A stretch of DNA of 64,000 bases, from NCBI RefSeq assembly GCF_003149745.1, contig NZ_QGEG01000002.1, positions 124,001 through 188,000 on the forward strand, given 5' to 3'. The translations under genes were made by a program, and so were the position numbers. This DNA is from Flagellimonas aquimarina (lineage in GTDB: Bacteria; Bacteroidota; Bacteroidia; Flavobacteriales; Flavobacteriaceae). Positions 26,401 to 34,047 of this stretch are shown here, in pieces. How positions within the stretch are numbered: the first letter of the stretch is position 1; the number at the start of each line of letters is the position of its first letter. Under the pieces are notes generated by a model. The model made no database searches. It worked only from the letters and a program-made list of their open reading frames with translations, and was not told the origin of the DNA.

Positions 26401-26972
26401 AGATGGTATATTTTGGATGCTTTATTTCTGGTCCATTGAAGAAGTGATTTTTGGCCGTTCCAGTCAGATAATGAAATAAGTATAGGTGTAAAATCTGAAT
26501 CTACTTCAATACCCCTTTTTATATAGTCAAAAACTGCAAACGTTTTGCCTACCCCAGACTCACCAAAAATGATAAAACTGTTTTTTTGTTTGTGCTTTAC
26601 TGTGGATAATAATCTGTATAAAGACCCATCATGTGTTTCGAACAGATCGTTATCTGTATGTAAGCGCCAATTTAGGGTTTCAATATATTCCAGATTGTTG
26701 TTGCCAGAAACTCTAAGGGTGCTTTTGCTTCTGGTAATTGCTTGACTTCGTAATGAATCGCGAAGGAATTCCTTTTTTGTATCCGATAAGATCAGGTCAT
26801 CCAAATTAGTACTCCTCTTTTGATTGAAGTATTTTTTTTTGAGGAACCCTATCAAAAGAATACTAAGTATCCATAGCAGAATGGAAAGAACACCTTCTTT
26901 TAGTAGCTGGTATTTAATAAAGAACAATACCAAAGCTACTGTTACTAAAATCAGTATTCTCTTCAGTTTCAT
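23463..26972 (-). CDS. Membrane NACHT-family NTPase fused to glycerophosphodiester phosphodiesterase (GDPD)
   Basis: 1169 residues. Order: two N-terminal transmembrane helices (about 5-23, 27-47); a NACHT-type NTPase (about 125-345) with Walker A GESGVGKT at 137-144 and Walker B FPIYDGLD around Asp210; a polytopic segment of about seven to eight helices (390-700); a short soluble part ending FIHPSLRDYY (734-743); one more helix (755-775); a beta-rich linker (785-930); and a GDPD domain (936-1169). The GDPD active site is intact: HRG 943-945, Glu970 and Asp972 in VEIDIR, His985, Glu1041, and a closing ITDNP. GDPD enzymes hydrolyse glycerophosphodiesters released from phospholipids. With NACHT in the cytosol, the GDPD part is probably periplasmic. 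Confidence 0.82.
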   Translation of the reverse strand: MKLKRILILVTVALVLFFIKYQLLKEGVLSILLWILSILLIGFLKKKYFNQKRSTNLDDLILSDTKKEFLRDSLRSQAITRSKSTLRVSGNNNLEYIETLNWRLHTDNDLFETHDGSLYRLLSTVKHKQKNSFIIFGESGVGKTFAVFDYIKRGIEVDSDFTPILISLSDWNGQKSLLQWTRNKASKIYHLDGERLEAGLKRGLIFPIYDGLDRVKEENIIPLFEKLMALSAKTSLAVVMKTETYGKLNREYTTKDKFWKLPYNLIELKTLKPKQVENVLKENGDSQKLEIFRSNPKFKFLCRYPLFLNLLIGIESKFIKDNLGAEQLSHEDFFNQIWGWYELKMLNGSSFLSNHKKKKLKIWLRKIALNSGLFFPEELQPSYLDFRWSVITYYLVSRLLGATLVSIAAGLFLAGPFDFWDAAIIGGITTTSIDLIKLFFNASYKIEESIFKIKDHKLIPPVANIVKRTVPLISVLGIYYGFTTPRSAKYGGEMLMNGMFSSTEALVGIIVGILLSIFFGIRSNWERRDFDIRPVERIIGSLKNYFISGFAGGLLLGIIVVPIFYIFNFFTNDVSSINAWLNQELYLQDKYLFAGFAGFFLGYLFFGLFGFLQGNRVILEQTEKLEITKRTPITKSFTNALKSALISTLVTGALLGSYVGLTEMEVTAVFKALKTAFGFGVLAFAWFGGLDAIYHWLLRIILSLEKGFPLFIRSFLLHLSEIGFVRPVGSGYEFIHPSLRDYYRNSPVPKKTKKSMYLIPIGIVIVLSAPICFKLVSRFQNESHWQNEHGYNININSNLIHHDKGLKNVFVVNGIKDDTEKAIQINANGKVKLGSFVGFVSPAGTKSGFLGMSLGNTWNRPSLEKLNHGALVFRKNNGNWVSFPENDLIQYGRNESHLKFTVKNGDVLEAVINDKEWQNNSGKFNITFENTTKMLKTPKIVAHRGGAALFTENSMEAIKNSLQLGVDIVEIDIRMSKDGHLVLMHDKSVNRTTNGKGSVSNLTLEEIQKLNLNDTSANTGVPTLNEALTLISKYETKLLIEVKTGKNYNQLLEKLVSDITEKKMGEQVYIFSFNRSFCEELKERFPELTVGVFVLGPSSIKKLPNVDIVGVEYHSILIFDSWYKKLQKKYSSIYAWNVNSRSSMQRLTAKNINGIITDNPKELQELLNQ

Positions 26973-27155
26973 TCTTTGGACTCTAATTTAATGCACACTT
27001 AGATAATGGTTTATTTCCAATCAAAGCACTATTTGGTGGTGAAGTCCGTAAAGATTATTTGAAAAGGTACATTCTTTCTTTAAGAATGATAAAAGAACCA
27101 TTTCATATACTGGGGAAAGCGCAATTTCAATCATTTTAAAATGATAAGCAAGTAA

Positions 27156-27200
27156 TTACGGAAAGCCGTAATAAAAATAGGAATGATGAGATTAGGTTTG
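27156..27200 (+). promoter_or_regulatory. Regulon promoter 4: perfect dyad box plus TAGGTTTG, upstream of the three-gene lipoprotein operon
   Basis: The box TTACGG-AAAG-CCGTAA at 27156-27171 (arms extend to 7 bp, ATTACGG/CCGTAAT) is followed after exactly 21 bases by TAGGTTTG at 27193-27200. The predicted transcript start is near 27206, so the first usable ATG is 27219. A second palindrome, ATCATTTTAAAATGAT, lies upstream at 27130-27145. Confidence 0.78.
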
Positions 27201-27218
27201 TTACCAAATCAAACTAAT

Positions 27219-27518
27219 ATGAATTATACCAACAAAATAAAGCTGCTAATTGTATTTATTACAATGGTGTCCTGCTCTAGTATGGAGGGTGATGCAGAAA
27301 AAATGGCTGATTTACAGTGCGAGTCGATAAAAATGGCAATGGGTGGAGCAATGAATGCAATGGGCAGTGGAAAAGCGGATGTTGAATCAATGAAAAAGCA
27401 TGGTGAAAAGGTTCAAAAATTTGCTGAAAAAATGAAGAAGAAGTACGAAAGTTATGAGGAAAGACAACAATTTCAAGCTCTGGTCATGGAAAAATCTTTA
27501 AACAACTGCTCAAATTAA
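27219..27518 (+). CDS. Small lipoprotein, Met/Lys-rich
   Basis: 99 residues from ATG 27219. A longer frame starting at 27183 was rejected because the promoter -7 element (27193-27200) lies within it and because 27219 begins a proper lipoprotein signal ending FITMVSC. The mature part is a single charged amphipathic helical region rich in Met, Glu and Lys. No family recognised. The stop shares a base with the start of the next gene (TAATG). Confidence 0.68.
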   Translation: MNYTNKIKLLIVFITMVSCSSMEGDAEKMADLQCESIKMAMGGAMNAMGSGKADVESMKKHGEKVQKFAEKMKKKYESYEERQQFQALVMEKSLNNCSN

Positions 27519-27931
27519 TGGAAACTGTCACCAAAGAATTTAAAAAGCTAGATTGGGGCAAGGCACTTTTGCGTGTACTTGAATTACTAATCATAAAACC
27601 GTTCACGTTACCGATCAAAATTTATATCAATGCATTAAAAAACCTCTCGAACGCAAAGTCTGAAAATGGAGAAGTACATCAATTATCAGATGAATTTCCT
27701 TTGTACGTTTGGTTGATAAGCATTTTTGATGCATTAATTTTTCTGGCGTATCCTATTGGAATTGTAATGGCCATTAGAGGGGCAAACAGCTATTTTGGAG
27801 GTTTTGGCCTTTTTATGGGAATTTTGGGCATAACTTATTTCCTGCCTTTATACCTCAGTCTTATAAGGGAACTAGCGCAAATCTCTCTCAAAATTTTATT
27901 GTATTTAAAACTAATAGCTTCAAAAAAATGA
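27518..27931 (+). CDS. Inner-membrane protein of unknown function
   Basis: 137 residues with two strong transmembrane helices (about 64-84 and 90-115) and an amphipathic N-terminal part (residues 1-50). The C-terminus is hydrophobic (LAQISLKILLYLKL). No family recognised. It overlaps both neighbours (1 and 4 bases), so it belongs to one translationally coupled operon of lipoprotein, membrane protein and lipoprotein under regulon promoter 4. Confidence 0.65.
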   Translation: METVTKEFKKLDWGKALLRVLELLIIKPFTLPIKIYINALKNLSNAKSENGEVHQLSDEFPLYVWLISIFDALIFLAYPIGIVMAIRGANSYFGGFGLFMGILGITYFLPLYLSLIRELAQISLKILLYLKLIASKK

Positions 27932-28542
27932 AAAGAACTATAATGATATTGTGTTTTTCACTGCTTGTCTTTTCATGCGATTCGGGTAAGTTGACCAATT
28001 CAAAAGCAGAGGATATCATATCTGATTGTCTGGAGAGTGAACCAGAAGATAGAAGCGTTTCAATTAAAATCAATAAGGTGCAATTTTCTAAAAATCAAAA
28101 AGAGGAAGTGCTCAAGTATGAAGAATTAAGGGATGATGGATATCTAGAACTGACCTTGATTGAAAAGCCAAAGTTAAAACCACTTTCAAATTCTAACGAC
28201 CCTCTTGCCAGTTGGAGGAGAGAAGCGGAAATCAGAAGACAAGAAAGATATTACAAAGAGTACGATATATCGCTTACCAAAAAAGCAGAGGATTTTATTG
28301 TCAAAGCAAGGGAGAATTCAAACTTTGTAACCCTTAAAACTTTTAATTATGAAGTGGATGAAGTTTTAGAAGTTCAAGAGATTCCGACCATGAACACTGC
28401 TAAAGTAAAGGTGAAATTTAAGGCAGTGGATTTAACCCCGTTTGCTATTTTATATAAAAAAGACCCATCCAAACTATGGATTGATGATGTATCCATGTCC
28501 AAAACCTCAAACGGTTGGAAATATTGTGATGATTATGATTGA
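27928..28542 (+). CDS. Lipoprotein of unknown function
   Basis: 204 residues. The lipoprotein signal ends LLVFSC (Cys17). The mature protein is mixed alpha/beta: a DIISDCLESEPE segment, a charged Arg/Glu helix (SWRREAEIRRQERYYKEY) and later beta strands (TAKVKVKFKAVDLTPFAILY) that look like a small beta-barrel or NTF2-like end. No family recognised. It is the last gene of the promoter 4 operon; a tRNA-end-like fragment begins seven bases after its stop. Confidence 0.65.
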   Translation: MKRTIMILCFSLLVFSCDSGKLTNSKAEDIISDCLESEPEDRSVSIKINKVQFSKNQKEEVLKYEELRDDGYLELTLIEKPKLKPLSNSNDPLASWRREAEIRRQERYYKEYDISLTKKAEDFIVKARENSNFVTLKTFNYEVDEVLEVQEIPTMNTAKVKVKFKAVDLTPFAILYKKDPSKLWIDDVSMSKTSNGWKYCDDYD

Positions 28543-28548
28543 TAAGTT

Positions 28549-28577
28549 GGTGGGTGCAGGTGGGACTAGAACCTACC
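28549..28577 (-). other. tRNA 3'-end-like remnant (T-arm plus acceptor strand)
   Basis: Read on the minus strand this is a T-arm-like hairpin (GTAGG, loop TTCTAGT, CCCAC) followed by a 7-base acceptor-like strand CTGCACC. The loop fits the TTCRANN T-loop pattern except at one position, and the stem has one mismatch. No anticodon or D arm precedes it. About 17 of 24 bases match the corresponding 3' end of the ssrA gene at 36147. It may be a remnant att site; no tRNA function is claimed. Confidence 0.35.
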
Positions 28578-28894
28578 TTAAAAAATCTTAATATGTAAGG
28601 GCTTTTCGACTTATCAAGAATTTATGTTCACCTAATTGGTGATTTTTAACAGTATTTATAAAGAATTAGGATAAAAATTGTTAAAAAACTGCACAATACC
28701 CATATAATTTATAAGATTTTTGTGTAATGATATTTTGAAGGAATGTGCTAATTTGCGAAGACAACCTCAACACTTATTTCATAGATTTTTCCTCCAGATT
28801 GTTTTAGGCATCCCCCAAACAGTTCTTAAAACTTTTGAGACTCAAAGAAATTTCGGTCTTGATTCATTTATTGTGTTATACCAAACTTAAACGG
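28578..28894. other. Non-coding gap upstream of the coiled-coil/barrel gene
   Basis: About 315 very AT-rich bases with no ORF I can support and no copy of the TTACGG/TAGGTTTG promoter. A longer reading frame into the next gene starts at 28835, but the signal peptide begins at 28895. Confidence 0.5.
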
Positions 28895-30790
28895 ATGAAA
28901 AAAGTAACATTGTTATTATTGATTTTAAGCATTGTACCATGCTTTGGACAGGAAACTCAAAACCCGTCTGTTCAAGAATTAAGCCAACTTCATAATGAAA
29001 TCATGACATCTTTGGAAAGATACGCCTCCATGTCCGACGAGGAAAAGGACAAACTAAATACCTCATGTTTATTGGCGACAAGCCTGTACAGCTATTTAGT
29101 GGCTAAAGAAGATATTGTTGTTTCAGATAGTATCAATCCTAAGGAGCTTTGTGGAAAAATAGAAGGAAAACAAATATTGGAAAAGTTACAGATTATAGGA
29201 GGGCTTATTAAAAAAAAGGAGGAAGAATTTGAAAACAACCTTAAAAAATTAAAACCCTCGGAAAAGGATGGTGAATTTGACAAGGCCACTCAAAGAATCA
29301 CCGAGCTGAAAGCAGAAATCGTTGCGGAGTGTGCGGTGGTTGAAGAATTGCTGGAGACCATAAAGAAAAACGGCAGTGTGGCAAAGTCAGAAATAAATGA
29401 ACTTGACCTTAGTTCTTGTACAGAATTCAAAAAACTTGAAAAAGAAGAAAAAAGTGATTCTCAAAAAACCACTGAAGCAATAGATAGCTTTGGGGACCAA
29501 GATATTGCAAGGATAATTTTGAACAAAAAGACAACTTTACCCATAAGGGAAAAACCTGAGAAAAAGGAAGGTGATGCCAAAGAGATTCGTAAGTATAGGA
29601 AGGAGATTCGTAAATATAAGTATGATGGTAAAGAAATACAGTTTAAAAATGCTGTGTTGATTTTTTTTAATAACAAAGCTACCACCATACATGTAGAGGC
29701 CAGTATAGGAGATAAGACTATTGATTTAGTCAATGGAGATTATAGCATTCCCATACGGGCATTTTTATTTTATAGGAATGTAAGTCAATTGATAAAGTAT
29801 AAGTATCATCTAGTTGGAGAAATTGAAGAGGGTATAAAAATAAAAGTCCCTGTTACGGAGATTTTTGACTACAAATCAATAATAAAAGGTAAATCAGGAA
29901 ACTTTGGATATTCGGTTGCAAATCAAAAAGTTATATTGTCCCATGATGATGAGAATGATGGTGTTGGTTCTTTTGTGGTTAAGCAACGACGCTTTTTGGA
30001 TTTTTTCAATGCAGTAGTCTATTCAGATTTAATGGGTTTTAATACGGAGAACAGTAATTCTGCACTTAATGCCCAGGCTAGTTTGTTGAAACCGCTAAAT
30101 TTAGGGAGCTGGGAACGTGTTTCGGCATTTAGACAGTTTCGTATTATATCAAATATAGCTCTTAGCAATAGCTTTGAGGATGAAAACAGGTTTATCGGTT
30201 TTACTGATGACGAACAAGTCCCACATTTCGATTTGTTGAGGAAAAATAATCTAAATGCTGTTATGAGCACCGACCTGATTAGCATCGAAGCAAAAGGTTG
30301 GTTTTCGGTAATTTCTTTTGGTTATAATCTTGGATTTTATAGAACAGGATTTAGGTATACGAATACTGAGTCAAGTGATGAGGATGAAATCACAAATGGT
30401 CAACTCTTGTCAATTTCCCATGGGCCTTATGTAGGGTTTGAGTTTCGACCTCAAGATAATTTTGGTGCGGATTTAATGCTCAGTTTAGAAAAATTTAGTC
30501 TCAATGACAGATTAACGTTGAATAGCAGGGATTTTAGAGATGATATAGTTACTGATATTAAGGATAACGATTTTTTATTAAATCATAATATCATCAACTT
30601 TTCCTCTAGTTTTTACTGGTTAACTAGTCCTGGTAAAAGTAATGGGGGAGTCTATGCAAGACTAGGGGTTGCTTATCACACTCCAACGGACGCTATATTT
30701 CCTCAATTCTTCGTGGGTTATGCGACAAACTTGACCTCTTTCGTTAATCGTTTTAAACAAAAAGAAGTACCTGAACAAGTAAAAGAATAG
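28895..30790 (+). CDS. Secreted coiled-coil protein with C-terminal outer-membrane beta-barrel-like domain
   Basis: 631 residues from ATG 28895, where a signal peptide begins (MKKVTLLLLILSIVPCFGQ). Residues about 100-200 are a charged coiled coil rich in Lys and Glu. A short basic stretch (EIRKYRKEIRKYKYDG, about 225-240) follows, and the last 250 residues alternate hydrophobic and polar residues in strand-length blocks (WFSVISFGYNLGF, GPYVGFEFRP, GGVYARLGVAYHTP), ending near a Phe-rich strand as in outer-membrane barrels. No known family recognised. It precedes the patatin gene by 49 bases on the same strand, so the two are probably cotranscribed. Confidence 0.68.
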   Translation: MKKVTLLLLILSIVPCFGQETQNPSVQELSQLHNEIMTSLERYASMSDEEKDKLNTSCLLATSLYSYLVAKEDIVVSDSINPKELCGKIEGKQILEKLQIIGGLIKKKEEEFENNLKKLKPSEKDGEFDKATQRITELKAEIVAECAVVEELLETIKKNGSVAKSEINELDLSSCTEFKKLEKEEKSDSQKTTEAIDSFGDQDIARIILNKKTTLPIREKPEKKEGDAKEIRKYRKEIRKYKYDGKEIQFKNAVLIFFNNKATTIHVEASIGDKTIDLVNGDYSIPIRAFLFYRNVSQLIKYKYHLVGEIEEGIKIKVPVTEIFDYKSIIKGKSGNFGYSVANQKVILSHDDENDGVGSFVVKQRRFLDFFNAVVYSDLMGFNTENSNSALNAQASLLKPLNLGSWERVSAFRQFRIISNIALSNSFEDENRFIGFTDDEQVPHFDLLRKNNLNAVMSTDLISIEAKGWFSVISFGYNLGFYRTGFRYTNTESSDEDEITNGQLLSISHGPYVGFEFRPQDNFGADLMLSLEKFSLNDRLTLNSRDFRDDIVTDIKDNDFLLNHNIINFSSSFYWLTSPGKSNGGVYARLGVAYHTPTDAIFPQFFVGYATNLTSFVNRFKQKEVPEQVKE

Positions 30791-30839
30791 TTCGTTGAAC
30801 TACTGATTTCAGACCAACGTTTATTATAAAGTTTTAATT

Positions 30840-33800
30840 ATGCTTTTTATTTGGCTTTCAAAAAAAGAAAATTGGCCCCTTATTTTTTGGGTCTTATTGT
30901 CATTGGCTATGTTGATTTGCCCAAGTTTTTTTTGGATCAATGATTACATTACGACACCCCAACATGGTCATTTCGATTGTTTTGAAACGGTATCGGAGAT
31001 AATTCAAAAACCTGAGAACTCCAAAAATAGGTGGTGGTACGAGGCCTTTTTCGTACTTGATTTCGTATGGGCCTTTTTTACCCTTACGCTTATTGGGATG
31101 GCAATAAGCAAAACTACTTTTAGAGACTTTTTTAGGTTCAATGGGCTGCACTGGTCCATTAAGATATATGTAATCCTAGCCAGTATCGCATATTTGGCCG
31201 ATGTGACAGAGGGTATTCTATATTTGACGTACACCTTTGTTGGTCTACAGGCCATGGTATATCTAAAAATAGGAGCTTATGTCATTTGTCTTTTATTTTT
31301 TCTGTATTGGTTGTTGCAAACCTTTATTGTCAAAAATTTCAAATCGTTCTTAAGATTCGTGAATACCTCATTGGTAAGTTTGTTCTTTATAGCGACAATC
31401 TACCTTTTGATTACTCTGATGCCACAGGGCGGCACCTTAGTGGTGCAACTGTTCTACAATCCTCCCAACATTGTGATTTTCTTCTTTTTGCTAATGTTTC
31501 TGTCCCTGATACTTTCCCATTACCCAATCTATACCGATATATGGTCCAGTGACATCAATAAAGAGGTGAGGTTACGAATGGACTCAAGGCTAAATTTACT
31601 TGGATTTGGAATTATATATTATGATACCAGCGGGCTATCTGCCAATAGCCCTTTCAGGAACCCGGTAGTACTAAGTTTTAGAAGAAGCTTGGGATTGCTG
31701 CTGTACGTTGCAGTTTTCAATATCATGTTCGGTGTCATATCCAGATATTTTGAGGTGCACTTCAATGTGTTGAAAATCAGCCTATTTGTTTTTGCCGTTA
31801 CGGTATTTATCTATTATCTAGAGGGCATGACCCATAAGCACTGGACGAATGTCCTGTATGGCAAGGGAGTGCCCCCAGCCACGTTGAATAAGAACATTGG
31901 GTACATTTTGTCCTATGTGAGATGGTTTCCACATTATTTTCTCTTATGTGTTCTTGGAGCTGTCCTAGTCGCCATCTTGGCGTCGGAACTGAAGTGGCAT
32001 AGACATGCAGTTCTTCTCTTCATGATTGTACTGGGGCTGCAGATGTTTCTTTATATCATGTTCAAAATATCCCGTGCTTTTTTGAAATATGTCTTCATAA
32101 CGAAAAGGCTGTATTTTAAAAATCGAACGATGTATGACGATCGGATTGCACGTTATTTTATAGCATATTATAGGAAAAATCCGAACAAGAGGCCAAGAAG
32201 ACTGTTTATGGCATTTGGAAACCTCAGTGACAATATCACCTATTTGAGGTTAATGCGATTTAGTGGTATTTTATCCTTGGCAGTCATTTTTTGGGCCAAT
32301 TACAGTGTGCCAATGGCTACATTTTTGAATCCTATTGTTGTCATTTTGTTCTACATCATATTAATATACAGCCTCTTTATGATAATCTTTAAACACTTGT
32401 TATACTATGGTAGAAATACAGGTGTCAGGTTTAGAAGATTTTTTAGGTTCGGAATTCCATTGATGCTGATTCTAATTATTGCTGCGGCAAATTATGGGTC
32501 TCGTCAGTCCAATGACTTGCATGAGTTGAATAGGGTTGTTCGTAAAACAGACATGGATTTCAAAACCTATTTAAAGAGTAGGATGGAGAACCATCCTGGT
32601 AATGGTAAGGAAAATTATTTCTTCATAGGCTCCTATGGAGGAGGGTTAAAGGCAAATCTCTGGAATTTGTTGCTTCTGAACGAATTGGATAGTATTTACC
32701 GAGAGGATTTTTTTTCAAAAACCTTGGTCGTTTCTGGAGTTTCTGGTGGTGCCGTTGGAATAGGGAACTATACCTCTTTGGTGGCCCATTTGGGGGAGGC
32801 CCCAACTTTTTACGAGGAAATATTTAAAATAGGTAGGTCCAATGTGCTGTCTAATGAGTTAGTTTACTTGCTGGGCAGGGATTGGTTGAGGGAATATAAT
32901 CCGTATTATAGCCACCATGGAACAGATCGATCCTACAGAAGTATGGAAGTACATGCAAAATTAACTCAGCTAGATAGTTTCAATACCAAGGGGCTTGAGG
33001 ATGTTTGGAGAGAAGCTTATGAAAATAGGGACGGACAGTACCCGTTATTGATATTGAACTCAACAGGGGTTGGGGGGCAGCAAGGTGTTGCAACCTCCGT
33101 ACCTTTTCCGGATGATGCGTTTCCGGGAGCTTTAATTACCAATAAGTTCAAGAAAGCTGATTCCTTGACTTTGACTTATTATGGTGCAGTTTCTACAACA
33201 AACAGATTCCCGATTTTCAGTCCCACTGCAAAAATCAAAGAAAAGGGTGCCTTTATTGACGGGGGCTACTTTGAGAATTCCGGGTTATTGAGCGCGATGG
33301 AAGTTTACGATGCCATGGCTAAAGATGGTACATTAGAGTACACTGATAATGTTCAGCCCATCTTTATCAATATAATTAATTCAAAAGATTTTTATGTCAA
33401 GCAAAAACTGAAAGAGTATAAATTGGAGCCAAATGCAAAGACTGACCCAAGTGAATACCAATCAATTATCGAAACAATTACTTCAACTAACATTTTGCCC
33501 TACTACATTCTGGAAAAGTTGAAGGCCAGGGGTTTTGCTGTCGAACTTATAATGATGCCCCATAAAATAAGTCTGGAAGATGTTGAATCTAGCATGAGGG
33601 GCGAGGTGGAAGATCCGATAGCAATTATGGACAAACTCAAGTTGCACAATGATTCTATTGATGATGCCCTGAATAAATATCAACTATATGATCTGAAAAA
33701 TTGGGGGGTTGTCGAACCGCCGCTGGCTAGACTACTGAGCGTACCTGCTGCAAGATACCAACAGGCCATGGTCAAAGAACATCCATTGATTCGCGAGAAA

Positions 33801-33971
33801 ATAGATTTTAGGATAAAGGAATATATCAAATCTAAAATACCGGTAGACACCACTTTTCAGTATTTGATAAGGCAAGTGGAATACTCTCCTAACATTTATA
33901 AATTGAAAAACGGTTACGATGAAGCGTGGCAGATCAAAAAAGAGGATTCTGTAAGGAACGATTCCCTTTAA
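30840..33971 (+). CDS. Large membrane protein with C-terminal patatin-like phospholipase domain
   Basis: 1043 residues. The first 570 residues hold about eleven to twelve hydrophobic helices. The C-terminal half is a patatin-type lipase: a glycine-rich oxyanion loop GSYGGGLKA near residue 600, the nucleophile elbow GVSGG with Ser635, and the catalytic DGG (Asp807) in IDGGYFENSG. Patatins cleave acyl esters of phospholipids. The catalytic dyad is intact. The large polytopic N-terminus is unlike the small patatins of plants or the ExoU/PlpD types; it probably holds the enzyme at the inner membrane. The soluble half is likely cytosolic or periplasmic depending on the exact helix count. Confidence 0.86.
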   Translation: MLFIWLSKKENWPLIFWVLLSLAMLICPSFFWINDYITTPQHGHFDCFETVSEIIQKPENSKNRWWYEAFFVLDFVWAFFTLTLIGMAISKTTFRDFFRFNGLHWSIKIYVILASIAYLADVTEGILYLTYTFVGLQAMVYLKIGAYVICLLFFLYWLLQTFIVKNFKSFLRFVNTSLVSLFFIATIYLLITLMPQGGTLVVQLFYNPPNIVIFFFLLMFLSLILSHYPIYTDIWSSDINKEVRLRMDSRLNLLGFGIIYYDTSGLSANSPFRNPVVLSFRRSLGLLLYVAVFNIMFGVISRYFEVHFNVLKISLFVFAVTVFIYYLEGMTHKHWTNVLYGKGVPPATLNKNIGYILSYVRWFPHYFLLCVLGAVLVAILASELKWHRHAVLLFMIVLGLQMFLYIMFKISRAFLKYVFITKRLYFKNRTMYDDRIARYFIAYYRKNPNKRPRRLFMAFGNLSDNITYLRLMRFSGILSLAVIFWANYSVPMATFLNPIVVILFYIILIYSLFMIIFKHLLYYGRNTGVRFRRFFRFGIPLMLILIIAAANYGSRQSNDLHELNRVVRKTDMDFKTYLKSRMENHPGNGKENYFFIGSYGGGLKANLWNLLLLNELDSIYREDFFSKTLVVSGVSGGAVGIGNYTSLVAHLGEAPTFYEEIFKIGRSNVLSNELVYLLGRDWLREYNPYYSHHGTDRSYRSMEVHAKLTQLDSFNTKGLEDVWREAYENRDGQYPLLILNSTGVGGQQGVATSVPFPDDAFPGALITNKFKKADSLTLTYYGAVSTTNRFPIFSPTAKIKEKGAFIDGGYFENSGLLSAMEVYDAMAKDGTLEYTDNVQPIFINIINSKDFYVKQKLKEYKLEPNAKTDPSEYQSIIETITSTNILPYYILEKLKARGFAVELIMMPHKISLEDVESSMRGEVEDPIAIMDKLKLHNDSIDDALNKYQLYDLKNWGVVEPPLARLLSVPAARYQQAMVKEHPLIREKIDFRIKEYIKSKIPVDTTFQYLIRQVEYSPNIYKLKNGYDEAWQIKKEDSVRNDSL

Positions 33972-33996
33972 ATACTATTTATCTTTTTTATTTTAT

Positions 33997-34034
33997 ATAT
34001 AGTTTTTGAATGATTTATCATTCAAAAACTATAT
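33997..34034. terminator. 38-bp perfect palindrome: patatin-gene terminator and/or HipB operator
   Basis: Arms of 18 bp (33997-34014 and 34017-34034) around TT. They start 25 bases after the patatin stop, and the stem is followed by TTTTTT, as in an intrinsic terminator. Its core at 34007-34024, TGAATGA-TTTA-TCATTCA, has the same 7-4-7 geometry as the element at 34048-34065 before hipB, so it may double as an operator. Confidence 0.6.
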
Positions 34035-34047
34035 TTTTTATGTATAA

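Noticed and set aside
27046-27051. Additional CCGTAA half-site
   Set aside because: No TAnnTTTG element follows at 21 bases; treated as chance.
27130-27145. ATCATTTTAAAATGAT palindrome as part of the regulon box
   Set aside because: It is unrelated in sequence to TTACGG-N4-CCGTAA and has no counterpart at the other three promoters.
27183-27218. Upstream start of the first lipoprotein in the promoter 4 operon
   Set aside because: The -7 element TAGGTTTG lies inside it and the lipoprotein signal begins at 27219.
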